In this document: piece after piece, positions 7,643 through 15,961 of the stretch
Position numbering within the stretch: position 1 is the first letter of the stretch
How the letters are laid out: each line of letters begins with the position of its first letter
Assembly: GCF_900113935.1 (NCBI RefSeq)
Contig: NZ_FORF01000017.1
Coordinates: forward strand, 20,747-84,746
Origin: Aquamicrobium aerolatum DSM 21857
GTDB taxonomy: Bacteria; Pseudomonadota; Alphaproteobacteria; Rhizobiales; Rhizobiaceae
Direction of reading: 5' to 3'
Length of the DNA: 64,000 bases
Notes under the pieces: model-generated
The model's input: the letters and a program-made list of their open reading frames with translations, nothing else
Told to the model about the DNA's origin: nothing
Database searches by the model: none
Position numbers and translations under genes: made by a program

Positions 7643-8434
7643 ATGGCGCGTTCAGCAATCATCAATGTCATGGTCCAGGCTGCCATGAAGGCGGGCCGTT
7701 CGCTGGCGCGTGATTTTGGCGAAGTCCAGAACCTGCAGGTGTCACTGAAGGGCCCAGGTGACTATGTCAGCCAGGCAGATCGCAAGGCTGAAGAGATCAT
7801 TCACGCCGAACTTTCCAAAGCGCGGCCCTCTTACTCCTTCCTGATGGAAGAGCGTGGCGCGGTCGAAGGTGAGGACGATCAGCACCGCTGGATCGTCGAC
7901 CCGCTCGACGGGACGACCAACTTCCTTCACGGCATCCCGATCTTTGCCATTTCGATCGCGCTCGAGCGTCAGGGCCAGATCGTGGCCGGCGTGATCTACA
8001 ACCCGGCAATGGATGAGCTTTACACAGCCGAGCGCGGCGGCGGCGCATTCATGAACGATCGCCGTCTGCGCGTTGCCGCCCGCAAAACGCTCAGTGACGC
8101 AGTGATCACCACCGGAATCCCGCATCTTGGTCGCGGCCACCACGGGCATGCCCTGGTCGAGCTCAAGAATGTCATGGGCGAAGTGGCCGGCGTTCGACGT
8201 TTCGGCACAGCATCGCTGGACCTTGCCTATGTCGCGGCAGGACGCGTCGATGGCTACTGGGAGAGCTGGCTTGCACCCTGGGACACGGCAGCTGGCATCC
8301 TGATGGTGCGCGAAGCTGGCGGCTTCTGCACCGACATCAAGGGTGGGCAGGACATGCTGGACGCAGGCAATATCGTGGCGGGCAATGAATTCATCCACAA
8401 AGCGCTGCTGAAGACCGTTCAAAAATCGATCTGA
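7643..8434 (+). CDS. suhB: Inositol-1-monophosphatase family protein SuhB
   Basis: A 263-aa Mg2+-dependent phosphatase of the inositol monophosphatase fold. The metal-site motifs are in order: EERG near residue 71, WIVDPLDGTTNFLHG near 83-97, and the C-terminal WDTAAGILMVREAGG near 213. It hydrolyses myo-inositol-1-phosphate or related sugar phosphates. SuhB homologues can also bind RNA polymerase/rRNA antitermination complexes; whether this one does cannot be told. The first Met gives the usual start. It is followed by the proton-channel gene pair on the same strand. Confidence 0.93.
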   Translation: MARSAIINVMVQAAMKAGRSLARDFGEVQNLQVSLKGPGDYVSQADRKAEEIIHAELSKARPSYSFLMEERGAVEGEDDQHRWIVDPLDGTTNFLHGIPIFAISIALERQGQIVAGVIYNPAMDELYTAERGGGAFMNDRRLRVAARKTLSDAVITTGIPHLGRGHHGHALVELKNVMGEVAGVRRFGTASLDLAYVAAGRVDGYWESWLAPWDTAAGILMVREAGGFCTDIKGGQDMLDAGNIVAGNEFIHKALLKTVQKSI

Positions 8435-8562
8435 CCAGAGCGCCAATCGCGCAAACCTGCGTCAGTACCGCTTTTGCTGCTTACGCCGCCTTTCATTTTC
8501 GTCACAATTCCGTTTAGAGTCGTGACCAAGAGTGAAGGCTGGATTCTCGCAAGGGCGCATGC

Positions 8563-9588
8563 ATGGCAATTCTCCGTTCGCTGGGGGCTGACGACGGGTT
8601 GGCGGAGGGGTCAGACTACGACCCTCGCAACCTGTCAAGTCCGCAGGTTTTCCTTCTGTCGATGCTGATTTTCCTGGCGATCGCCGGCTTCATCGCCGCC
8701 ATTCTCTATCGTCAGATATCGTCCGCTTTCCAGACCAACCCCGGCCTGAACGGATTGATCATCGGGGTTCTCGCCGTCGGTATCCTGTTGATCTTCGGGC
8801 AGGTGCTGCGCCTTTTCCGCGAAGTGAAATGGGTCAACTCGTTCCGAGCCGGAAGACAGGCGAAAGATCCTGTTCTGCTCGCCCCGATGAAAGCTCTGGT
8901 CGGACGCTCGTCCGGGCAAGCTCTCTCGACTTCTTCAATGCGATCCATCCTCGATTCGATTGCAACGCGCCTGGATGAAAGCCGGGACATTTCGCGCTAT
9001 CTCACCGGCCTTCTGATTTTTCTCGGTCTTCTTGGCACTTTCTGGGGACTACTTCAGACCATCGGATCGATTGGCGACACGATCCAGACGCTGGATCCCG
9101 GCTCAGGCGATGCCAATGTGGTGCTGGATACCCTCAAGACTGGTCTGTCCGCCCCGCTGGCAGGTATGGGCACAGCATTTTCATCATCCCTGTTCGGATT
9201 GTCCGGATCGCTGGTCCTGGGGTTCCTCGACCTTCAGGCCGGACGGGCGCAAACGCGGTTCTACATCGAACTCGAAAACTGGCTGTCGTCGGTGACCGAT
9301 GTCAATTCCGACTTCGCGGTCAGCAGCGACAGTCTCAACACGTCAGAAGAATTGCGGTTATTGTCGGAACGACTGCGCGCCATGCAGGAAGGCGACCCGA
9401 CCAATCCGCGTATTGCTGCGTCGATGGCCAATCTCGCAGACGGCATTTCAGGGTTGGTGAAGAACATGCGCTCCGAACAGCAGTTGATGCGCGACTGGGT
9501 TGAAGCGCAGGCGAACGAACAGAAGGCGATGCGCGTGACGCTGGACAAGCTTGCGGACGCCCTGCGCAAGCAACAGGACAGGCAGTAA
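8563..9588 (+). CDS. MotA/TolQ/ExbB-type proton channel family protein
   Basis: A 341-aa inner-membrane protein with two N-terminal hydrophobic segments (residues about 28-50 and 62-82) and a central pair carrying the family core SRYLTGLLIFLGLLGTFWG and SAPLAGMGTAFSSSLFGL. The C-terminal third is a charged, probably helical cytoplasmic tail. MotA/TolQ/ExbB proteins convert ion flow into mechanical work on a partner peptidoglycan-binding or periplasmic protein. The next gene starts one base after this stop (TAAgATG) and encodes that kind of partner, so the two form a stator-like complex. The pair is a conserved non-flagellar rhizobial unit; its cargo is unknown. Confidence 0.85.
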   Translation: MAILRSLGADDGLAEGSDYDPRNLSSPQVFLLSMLIFLAIAGFIAAILYRQISSAFQTNPGLNGLIIGVLAVGILLIFGQVLRLFREVKWVNSFRAGRQAKDPVLLAPMKALVGRSSGQALSTSSMRSILDSIATRLDESRDISRYLTGLLIFLGLLGTFWGLLQTIGSIGDTIQTLDPGSGDANVVLDTLKTGLSAPLAGMGTAFSSSLFGLSGSLVLGFLDLQAGRAQTRFYIELENWLSSVTDVNSDFAVSSDSLNTSEELRLLSERLRAMQEGDPTNPRIAASMANLADGISGLVKNMRSEQQLMRDWVEAQANEQKAMRVTLDKLADALRKQQDRQ

Positions 9589-9589
9589 G

Positions 9590-10621
9590 ATGGCGCTGGC
9601 GCGCAACCGTCGCGGCGATCGCCACATTGATTATTGGCCTGGCTTCGTCGACGTTTTGTCGACGCTGCTTCTTGCCATCATGTTCCTGTTGTCTGTGTTC
9701 ATGCTGGCACAGTTTCTACTCAGCCAGGAAATCAGCGGGCGAGACGAGGTGCTCGGACGCCTCAACACGCAGATCAATGAACTGACCCAGTTGCTCGCAC
9801 TGGAGCAATCGAACTCGCAGGACCTGGAAGACATGCTGTCCAACCTGCGGTCTTCGCTGGCAGAATCTGAAGGCGAGCGTTCGCGTCTGGAGCAATTGCT
9901 GTCGGCAGGTTCGGGGGCTGGCGCTGCTGCGGAAGCACGGGCAGGCCAACTCTCGGGTGAACTCGACAGCGAGCGCCAGATCAGCCAACGCGCCTTGAGC
10001 CAGGTCGAATTGCTGAATCGCCAGATCGCTGCGCTGCGCAACCAGATCGGTGCACTGGAGTCGGCGCTCGAGGTTTCCGAATCGCGTGACCGCGAGTCGA
10101 ACGCCAAGATTGCCGATCTGGGGCGGCGCCTGAACGTGGCGCTGGCTCAACGCGTACAGGAACTGAACCGCTACCGCTCCGATTTCTTCGGGCGCTTGCG
10201 TGAGATCCTGTCTGACCGCGAAAACATCCGCATTGTCGGCGACCGTTTCGTCTTTCAATCAGAGGTATTGTTCCCGCTCGGCTCCGAACAGATCAACGAA
10301 GCCGGACGCTCCGAGATGGCAAAGCTCGCGGGCGCTATTTTGGAATTGCAGCGGGAAATTCCACCTGAAATCAACTGGGTGCTGCGTGTTGACGGACACA
10401 CCGATAACATTCCCCTTTCGGGCTCCGGTCGCTATCGGGACAACTGGGAACTATCGTCTGCGCGTGCCACATCCGTGGTGAAGTTCCTGATCGAACAGGG
10501 CGTTCCGCCACAGCGTCTGGTTGCAGCCGGCTTTGGTGAATATCAGCCGCTGGATCCCGAAGACACCCCCGAAGCACGCAACCGCAATCGACGCATCGAG
10601 CTGAAGCTCACGGAACGATAA
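9590..10621 (+). CDS. OmpA/MotB-domain peptidoglycan-binding protein (stator partner)
   Basis: A 343-aa protein with a short basic N-terminus (ARNRRGDRHIDYWPGF), one transmembrane helix (about residues 20-45), a long coiled coil rich in Gln, Glu, Leu and Arg (about 50-200), and a C-terminal OmpA-like domain. The latter has RVDGHTDNIPL and NRRIELKL, the peptidoglycan (diaminopimelate) binding signatures. It should anchor to the cell wall and pair with the channel encoded immediately upstream. The ATG one base after the upstream stop is chosen over an in-frame ATG 39 nt earlier that lies inside the previous gene. The product resembles the TolR/MotB-like pair partner rather than flagellar MotB. 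Confidence 0.87.
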   Translation: MALARNRRGDRHIDYWPGFVDVLSTLLLAIMFLLSVFMLAQFLLSQEISGRDEVLGRLNTQINELTQLLALEQSNSQDLEDMLSNLRSSLAESEGERSRLEQLLSAGSGAGAAAEARAGQLSGELDSERQISQRALSQVELLNRQIAALRNQIGALESALEVSESRDRESNAKIADLGRRLNVALAQRVQELNRYRSDFFGRLREILSDRENIRIVGDRFVFQSEVLFPLGSEQINEAGRSEMAKLAGAILELQREIPPEINWVLRVDGHTDNIPLSGSGRYRDNWELSSARATSVVKFLIEQGVPPQRLVAAGFGEYQPLDPEDTPEARNRNRRIELKLTER

Positions 10622-10700
10622 TCATCTTGCAGTCGCATGGCTCCCCTCTGGCGTCGCGCTATCGCGACCAACATCAATAACTCAGCCCAACAGGTACCCA

Positions 10701-12197
10701 ATGTCGTTTCAAAAGCTCGATGACCTCAACCGGCGCCTCGACGCGTATAATCACGCGCTCGCAATTCTCGGCACAGATGAAGCCACCCACATGGCGGTGG
10801 GCGGTGGTGAAGCGCGTGCGGAAGCGATGGCGACCCTTGCTGGCATACGTCATCGCACTGCGACAGCCCCGGAAATTGCAGACTGGATCGAAGCTGCCGA
10901 AAACGAGACGCTTAACGAGGATCAGACAGCGGCACTACGCGAGTTCAAGCGTACGCACACAAATGTCACCTGCCTTCCGGCAGAATTCGTTGAGCACCAG
11001 ACACGTACGCGGATGCGCTGCGAGCAGCTATGGCGTGACTTGCGTGCGAAAAATGACTGGACCAACTTCCAGCCAGCACTCGATGCTGTCGTGGCGATGG
11101 TTCGTGAAGAGGCCCAGCTACGTGCTGACGCGCTGCAGTTGAAGCCATACGATGCTCTGATGGAGCAGTACGACCCCGGCAACCGCGTGGCCGAGGTGGA
11201 ACCGGTGCTGAACGACTTGAAAGCATTTCTGGTCGATTTTGTTCCTCAGGCGCTGGACGTTCAGGCACAACGACTGGCGAAGCGCCCGCTCAGGGCATTG
11301 TCCGGAAACTACCCGATCGACATGCAGCGCGACCTTTGTCTTGCCTTGATGGAAGCCGTTGGTTTCGACATGACCCGGGGCAGCCTGAGTATCTCGCACC
11401 ATCCATTTTGTGGCGGCGTTCCAACCGATACCCGCATCACGACGCGGTATCGCACGGACGAATTTCTCTCGTCACTGATGGGTGTGTTGCATGAGACCGG
11501 CCATGCGCTTTACGAACAAAACCTTCCTGCCGAATGGGTTCACTGGCCGTCAGGCAAGGCGCGTGGGATAGCGCTCCACGAAAGCCAGAGCTTGTTCGTG
11601 GAGAAACAGATCGGGCGCAATCCATCCTTCTGGCGCTGGGCACTTCCTGTCGTTGAACGGCATCTGGGTGAGCACTGGTCAATCGAAGATCTCATGCCGC
11701 ATGTCCATCATGTCGAGAAAAGCCTGATCCGCGTTGACGCTGACGAAGTGACCTATCCCCTGCATGTGATCCTGCGGTTCGAACTCGAACAGGAACTGGT
11801 GTCGGGTAAGCTCGCCGTTTCCGACCTGCCGGAAGCCTGGGATGCGAAAATGAAAGCCTATCTCGGGCTTTCCACAATCGACAATCCCGCCGATGGGCCA
11901 ATGCAGGACGTGCACTGGCCATCGGGAGCATTTGGCTACTTCCCGTCCTACACGCTTGGAGCTGTCATTGCCGCGCAACAATGGGCCGCAATCCAACGCA
12001 CGCATGAAGGAATTGAAGAAGAGTTCGCGGTCGGAAACTTCCGATCAGTCAATGAATGGCGCAAAAAGAATATCTGGTCGCAGGGCTCGCGCTGGTCGAC
12101 GCCGGAACTGATTCTGCGAGCCACGGGCGAGCCACTCAACGCGACTCACCTCAAAAACCATCTGACGGAACGGTATGGTTCAAATGTAACCGACTAG
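10701..12197 (+). CDS. Carboxypeptidase M32
   Basis: A 498-aa cytosolic zinc metallocarboxypeptidase of family M32 (Thermus aquaticus/Pyrococcus type), which trims C-terminal residues from peptides. The zinc motif HETGH is at residues 264-268. Family-typical segments follow, including ESQSLFVEKQIGR with the third ligand Glu near 295, and DADEVTYPLHVILRFELE near 350. Length is normal and there is no signal peptide. It stands as a monocistronic gene 79 bp after the OmpA/MotB gene. Confidence 0.93.
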   Translation: MSFQKLDDLNRRLDAYNHALAILGTDEATHMAVGGGEARAEAMATLAGIRHRTATAPEIADWIEAAENETLNEDQTAALREFKRTHTNVTCLPAEFVEHQTRTRMRCEQLWRDLRAKNDWTNFQPALDAVVAMVREEAQLRADALQLKPYDALMEQYDPGNRVAEVEPVLNDLKAFLVDFVPQALDVQAQRLAKRPLRALSGNYPIDMQRDLCLALMEAVGFDMTRGSLSISHHPFCGGVPTDTRITTRYRTDEFLSSLMGVLHETGHALYEQNLPAEWVHWPSGKARGIALHESQSLFVEKQIGRNPSFWRWALPVVERHLGEHWSIEDLMPHVHHVEKSLIRVDADEVTYPLHVILRFELEQELVSGKLAVSDLPEAWDAKMKAYLGLSTIDNPADGPMQDVHWPSGAFGYFPSYTLGAVIAAQQWAAIQRTHEGIEEEFAVGNFRSVNEWRKKNIWSQGSRWSTPELILRATGEPLNATHLKNHLTERYGSNVTD

Positions 12198-12309
12198 ACC
12201 TCAAAACGCGCAATTTCGTTACTCGGCTAAGTCGCGAAATTGTGTTCACACAACTGACAACAGAGCGTTCACGAAAACTTTCATTAGTGTTTTTAATGTT
12301 TGAATTCAT

Positions 12310-12323
12310 GTACTTATAAGTAC
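12310..12323. promoter_or_regulatory. 14-bp perfect palindrome in the gap after the M32 gene
   Basis: GTACTTATAAGTAC is an exact dyad in an AT-rich part of the 312-bp intergenic region 12198-12509. It could be an operator for the secreted-protein gene downstream. A separate CAATTTCG/CGAAATTG inverted repeat lies at about 12211-12241, just after the M32 stop, without a U tract. Confidence 0.35.
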
Positions 12324-12404
12324 GCGACGCGACGTCACCTCCAAGCTTCATTGCTCCTCGGGGTTGAACGTCCCTGCCCTCGTACATAGCTTCCAATCAG
12401 CCGG

Positions 12405-12490
12405 GGTTGCCCGGGCACGCTTTGGTGAGAGCGTGGCCGACGGGCAACCTGACGGTGCAATTGTAGGTCGATGGCTCCCAACATCGACCT
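12405..12490 (+). other. Two tandem hairpins in the 5' leader of the secreted-protein gene
   Basis: Hairpin A pairs GGTTGCCCG (12405-12413) with CGGGCAACC (12441-12449) around an inner CACGCT/AGCGTG stem. Hairpin B pairs AGGTCGATG (12465-12473) with CATCGACCT (12482-12490). Hairpin B ends 19 nt before the start codon at 12510. There is no U tract, so these look like leader RNA structure rather than terminators. Confidence 0.5.
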
Positions 12491-12509
12491 GTTGAATTGG
12501 ACAAGAAAA

Positions 12510-12983
12510 ATGAACAACTTCGCAATCAAGACCACCCTCGCTGTTCTCCTCGCCTCCACTCCGCTCGTCGGAGCCTATGCACAGCCCCTCAGCTCACAGA
12601 TTTCTCCGGAAGACCGTGTCTATTCGCGCTCGATCGACAGCGTCGACACGATCTCGACTTCGAGCATCAACCGCGCCGCCTCCGGCTATGTCGGCAAGTC
12701 CCCTGCGGACCTCACCTACGAAGCTTCGATCTCGGCCCAGCGCCAGGCTCCTTCGCTTTCTCTGACCCAGCAGCTCGAGCGCCAGATCAAGGCCGCTGAA
12801 AGCAACGTCAACAATGCTCGTCAGAACGGCTATGTCGATGCAGGACGCGTTTCACAGCTGCGCGCTCAGATTGACAACATTCGTCAGCAGGCAGCAGGTG
12901 GCGTTTCCAATGCAGCCTTCCACGACCTTTCCCAGCAACTGAAGGCTGTGAACCAGGGTGCTTACGCGCTCGTCACCGGCTGA
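12510..12983 (+). CDS. Small secreted protein of unknown function
   Basis: A 157-aa product with a good Sec signal peptide (MNNFAIKTTLAVLLASTPLVGAYA, cleavage before Gln). The mature part is polar, low in Cys, and rich in Ser, Gln and Ala. It includes a predicted amphipathic coiled-coil stretch from about residue 90 (LEQRIKAAESNV-type heptads) to the C-terminus. I do not recognise the family. It is preceded by a structured leader and followed by a strong terminator, so it is probably transcribed alone. The good signal peptide, codon pattern and regulatory flanks make it a real gene. Confidence 0.75.
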   Translation: MNNFAIKTTLAVLLASTPLVGAYAQPLSSQISPEDRVYSRSIDSVDTISTSSINRAASGYVGKSPADLTYEASISAQRQAPSLSLTQQLERQIKAAESNVNNARQNGYVDAGRVSQLRAQIDNIRQQAAGGVSNAAFHDLSQQLKAVNQGAYALVTG

Positions 12984-13013
12984 TTTCAGCTTGACCTGAA
13001 ATATCGCTTCCAG

Positions 13014-13040
13014 AGGGCCGCCGCGAGGCGGCCTTCTTTA
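13014..13040 (+). terminator. Rho-independent terminator
   Basis: Stem GGCCGCC/GGCGGCC with loop GCGA (13016-13033), followed by TTCTTTATG. It ends the secreted-protein transcript. Confidence 0.75.
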
Positions 13041-13134
13041 TGCTTGCAGTCGGGCCTGCAACGGCACTGACGATCAGACGTTGACCGGACTGCCTAAACA
13101 ACGTCACTCTTCCAGTTATTACGGGGGAGGAAAT

Positions 13135-14796
13135 ATGAGCGAAGCGGTCGACGCTATCATTGTGGGTGCAGGACTTGCTGGCCTTGTGGCCGCTATGGAA
13201 CTGGCGGACGCCGGCAAGCGTGTCGTGATGATCGAGCAGGAGGGTGAGCAGTCGCTTGGCGGACAGGCGTTCTGGTCCCTCGGCGGCCTGTTCTTTGTCG
13301 ATAGCCCCGAGCAGCGCCGAATGGGCATACGCGACAGCCGCGATCTTGCGCTACAGGATTGGCTCGGCTCTGCGCAATTCGACCGTTCCGAAGATTTCTG
13401 GCCACGCCAGGTCGCTGAAGCGTTTGTCGATTTTTCTGCCGGTGAAATGCGGTCCTGGCTTCACCAAATGGGAATGCGCTGGTTTCCGGTTGTAGGCTGG
13501 GCAGAGCGTGGAGGGGGGCACGCCCATGGTCACGGCAACTCGGTTCCGAGATTCCATCTGACATGGGGCACAGGCCCCGGTGTCCTGGAGCCATTCCTGG
13601 CGCGAGTACAGGAGCATCGCAGGAAAGGGCGCATTGCGATCCGTTTCCGTCACCAGGTCAGTCGCATCCTGCGCGCCGGTGGAATGATCTCAGGTGTAGG
13701 CGGCGAAATTCTCGAACCCACCGCAGTCGAACGCGGCCAGCAATCAAGCCGATCCATCACCGGAGCATTCGAATTGCTGGCTCCGGTCGTCATCGTCACA
13801 TCCGGCGGAATCGGCGGTAATTTCGAACTGGTCCGCAAGGCCTGGCCAGAGGACCGTCTCGGGCCGTGTCCGACGACGATGGTCGCCGGCGTGCCCCATC
13901 ATGTCGATGGCCGCATGGTTGCCATCACACAGAATGCCGGCGGCGCCGTGATCAACGCCGATCGGATGTGGCACTATACCGAAGGTGTGCGCAACTGGGC
14001 TCCAATCTGGCCGGCACATGGCATCCGAATTCTGCCCGGTCCCTCGTCGATGTGGTTCGATGCCTGTGGCGAGCGGCTGCCGGCGCCATATCTTCCCGGC
14101 TTCGACACGCTTGGAACGTTGCGGCACATTCTCGCCACGGGGTACGATTATTCTTGGTTCGTGCTGACCCAGTCGATCATCAAGAAGGAGTTCGCGCTGT
14201 CCGGCTCCGAACAGAACCCCGACTTCACATCCAAGAAGTGGCTGAACGTCATCAGGAGCCGCGTGCTGAACAAGCGTGCGCCAGAGCCGGTCGAGGCTTT
14301 CAAGGAAAATGGCAGTGACTTCATTGTCGCCGATACTCTGCCCGAACTCGTTGCCGGCATGAACGCGCTGACCGGCGACGACCTGATCGATCTCGATCAC
14401 CTCACCATGCAGATTGAAGCGCGAGATCGCGAGATCGCCAATCCTTTTTCCAAGGACGCCCAAGTGACCGCCATACGCGGCGCGCGCCAGTATCGCGGTG
14501 ACAAGCTGGTGCGCACCGCACGGCCCCACCGAATTCTCGATTCTGCTCACGGGCCATTGATTGCCGTGAAACTTCACATCCTCACACGCAAGACACTGGG
14601 TGGCCTGCATACGAATCTGGATAGCCAGGTGCTTGACGAGCATGGCGATCCGATCTCCGGCTTGTACGCGGCAGGTGAGGTCGCGGGCTTCGGCGGCGGC
14701 GGCTACCACGGTTACAACGCGCTGGAAGGCACGTTTCTCGGCGGCTGCATTTTCTCCGGGCGCAATGCCGGTCGTCACGCAGCGCAAAACCTGTGA
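13135..14796 (+). CDS. FAD-binding dehydrogenase (FAD_binding_2 family)
   Basis: A 553-aa flavoprotein of the fumarate reductase/succinate dehydrogenase/KstD-like family. The N-terminal dinucleotide fold is AIIVGAGLAGLVAAMELADAGK (given here in part), followed by the acidic ribose-binding VVMIEQE. A GGxGG-type segment appears at TSGGIGGNFEL. The C-terminal FAD region has GLYAAGEVAGFGGGGYHG and LEGTFLGGCIFSGRNAG. It is typically annotated as an FAD-binding dehydrogenase of unknown substrate. A strong GGGGGAGG precedes the Met before SEAVDAI, so that start is used rather than one 18 codons earlier. The M20 hydrolase follows after 11 nt, forming a two-gene operon. Confidence 0.88.
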   Translation: MSEAVDAIIVGAGLAGLVAAMELADAGKRVVMIEQEGEQSLGGQAFWSLGGLFFVDSPEQRRMGIRDSRDLALQDWLGSAQFDRSEDFWPRQVAEAFVDFSAGEMRSWLHQMGMRWFPVVGWAERGGGHAHGHGNSVPRFHLTWGTGPGVLEPFLARVQEHRRKGRIAIRFRHQVSRILRAGGMISGVGGEILEPTAVERGQQSSRSITGAFELLAPVVIVTSGGIGGNFELVRKAWPEDRLGPCPTTMVAGVPHHVDGRMVAITQNAGGAVINADRMWHYTEGVRNWAPIWPAHGIRILPGPSSMWFDACGERLPAPYLPGFDTLGTLRHILATGYDYSWFVLTQSIIKKEFALSGSEQNPDFTSKKWLNVIRSRVLNKRAPEPVEAFKENGSDFIVADTLPELVAGMNALTGDDLIDLDHLTMQIEARDREIANPFSKDAQVTAIRGARQYRGDKLVRTARPHRILDSAHGPLIAVKLHILTRKTLGGLHTNLDSQVLDEHGDPISGLYAAGEVAGFGGGGYHGYNALEGTFLGGCIFSGRNAGRHAAQNL

Positions 14797-14807
14797 AGGA
14801 TCATGAC

Positions 14808-15956
14808 ATGGGCCTGACTCCTGAAGACATGAGCGAACTGATCGCCTTTCGCCATGAGTTGCACCGGTTTCCAGAAATCTCGAACGAAGAAGAACACACC
14901 GCGCAGCGTGTTGTCGATTTTCTCGCAAACACCAATCCCGGCAATGTGATCACAAATCTCGGCGGTTACGGCGTGGCGCTGGTTTATGACGGCGATGAGC
15001 CCGGCCCCACAATCCTGTTTCGAAGCGAACTGGATGCACTGCCGATTGAAGAAGTTTCCCAGATCCCACATCGCTCGACCGTCGCCGGGAAATCGCACAT
15101 GTGCGGGCATGACGGACATACTGCAATTCTCGCTGCGTTGGCGCGGCAGTTCGGCAGGCAGAAGCCGGCCCGGGGCAAAGTTGTCCTGATGTTCCAGCCG
15201 GCCGAAGAGACCGGCAACGGTGCGGCTGGTGTGGTCAGCGATCCGCGCTATGACGATATCCGGCCGGATTTCGCGTTTTCGCTTCACAATTTGCCTGGAA
15301 CACCCTTGGGGCATGTTCGCCTCAAGCCGGGCGTCGTCAATTGTGCCTCTCGCGGAATGCGCATCACGCTTGAAGGCAAGACTGCTCACTCATCGATGCC
15401 CGAAACGGGCATCTCTCCGATGTGGGCGATCGCCACGCTGATGCCAGCGCTGGTCGGGTTGGGCAGCGGGAGCTTCAATGATGACGAGTTCTCGATGATC
15501 ACCGTCACCCATGCTTCGATGGGTGAGCCTGTGTTCGGCATTGCACCCGGCCATGCCGAACTGCGTATCACCCTTCGCACGCGTCTCGACGAACGCATGG
15601 CTGCCTTATGCGCCGACGCCGAGGCGATGGCTCAGGAAGCCGCTTCTCGCAACGGGCTGACAGCAGCTTTCGACTACCACGAGATCTTTGTCGCCAGCAT
15701 CAATGCGCCCGAAGCCGTTGAGCATCTGCGCACCGCGCTTGACGCCGAGGGTATTTCTCACGACGAGGCCGAATTGCCGATGCGCGCATCGGAAGATTTT
15801 GGCACATTCGGGCATGGCGCAAAATCCGCGATGCTATTTCTGGGTGCAGGCACGGACCATCCGCAACTGCACAACCCCGATTATGATTTTCCCGACGATC
15901 TGATCGAGATCGGCACACGCATCTTCATGCGCACCGCTCGAAATCTCGTCGGATAG
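14808..15956 (+). CDS. M20 family amidohydrolase/peptidase (hippurate-hydrolase-like)
   Basis: A 382-aa dimetal hydrolase of the M20D (AbgB/HipO/IAA-amino-acid hydrolase) type, which cleaves N-acyl amino acids. Metal-ligand motifs are present: FRSELDALPIEE, MCGHDGHTAILAALA near residue 98, FQPAEETGNGA near 130, LHNLPGTPLG near 160, and a final RASEDFGTF near 325. The ATG at 14808 is preferred because GAAGGA precedes it by 7 nt; the GTG at 14793 would overlap the upstream stop. The flavoprotein gene just upstream is probably in the same operon, but the joint substrate is unknown. Confidence 0.9.
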   Translation: MGLTPEDMSELIAFRHELHRFPEISNEEEHTAQRVVDFLANTNPGNVITNLGGYGVALVYDGDEPGPTILFRSELDALPIEEVSQIPHRSTVAGKSHMCGHDGHTAILAALARQFGRQKPARGKVVLMFQPAEETGNGAAGVVSDPRYDDIRPDFAFSLHNLPGTPLGHVRLKPGVVNCASRGMRITLEGKTAHSSMPETGISPMWAIATLMPALVGLGSGSFNDDEFSMITVTHASMGEPVFGIAPGHAELRITLRTRLDERMAALCADAEAMAQEAASRNGLTAAFDYHEIFVASINAPEAVEHLRTALDAEGISHDEAELPMRASEDFGTFGHGAKSAMLFLGAGTDHPQLHNPDYDFPDDLIEIGTRIFMRTARNLVG

Positions 15957-15961
15957 AAGGC

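Noticed and set aside
13744..14928. A 394-codon reverse-strand open frame under the flavoprotein gene
   Set aside because: Antisense shadow; no recognisable domain, and the plus strand is a clear FAD enzyme.
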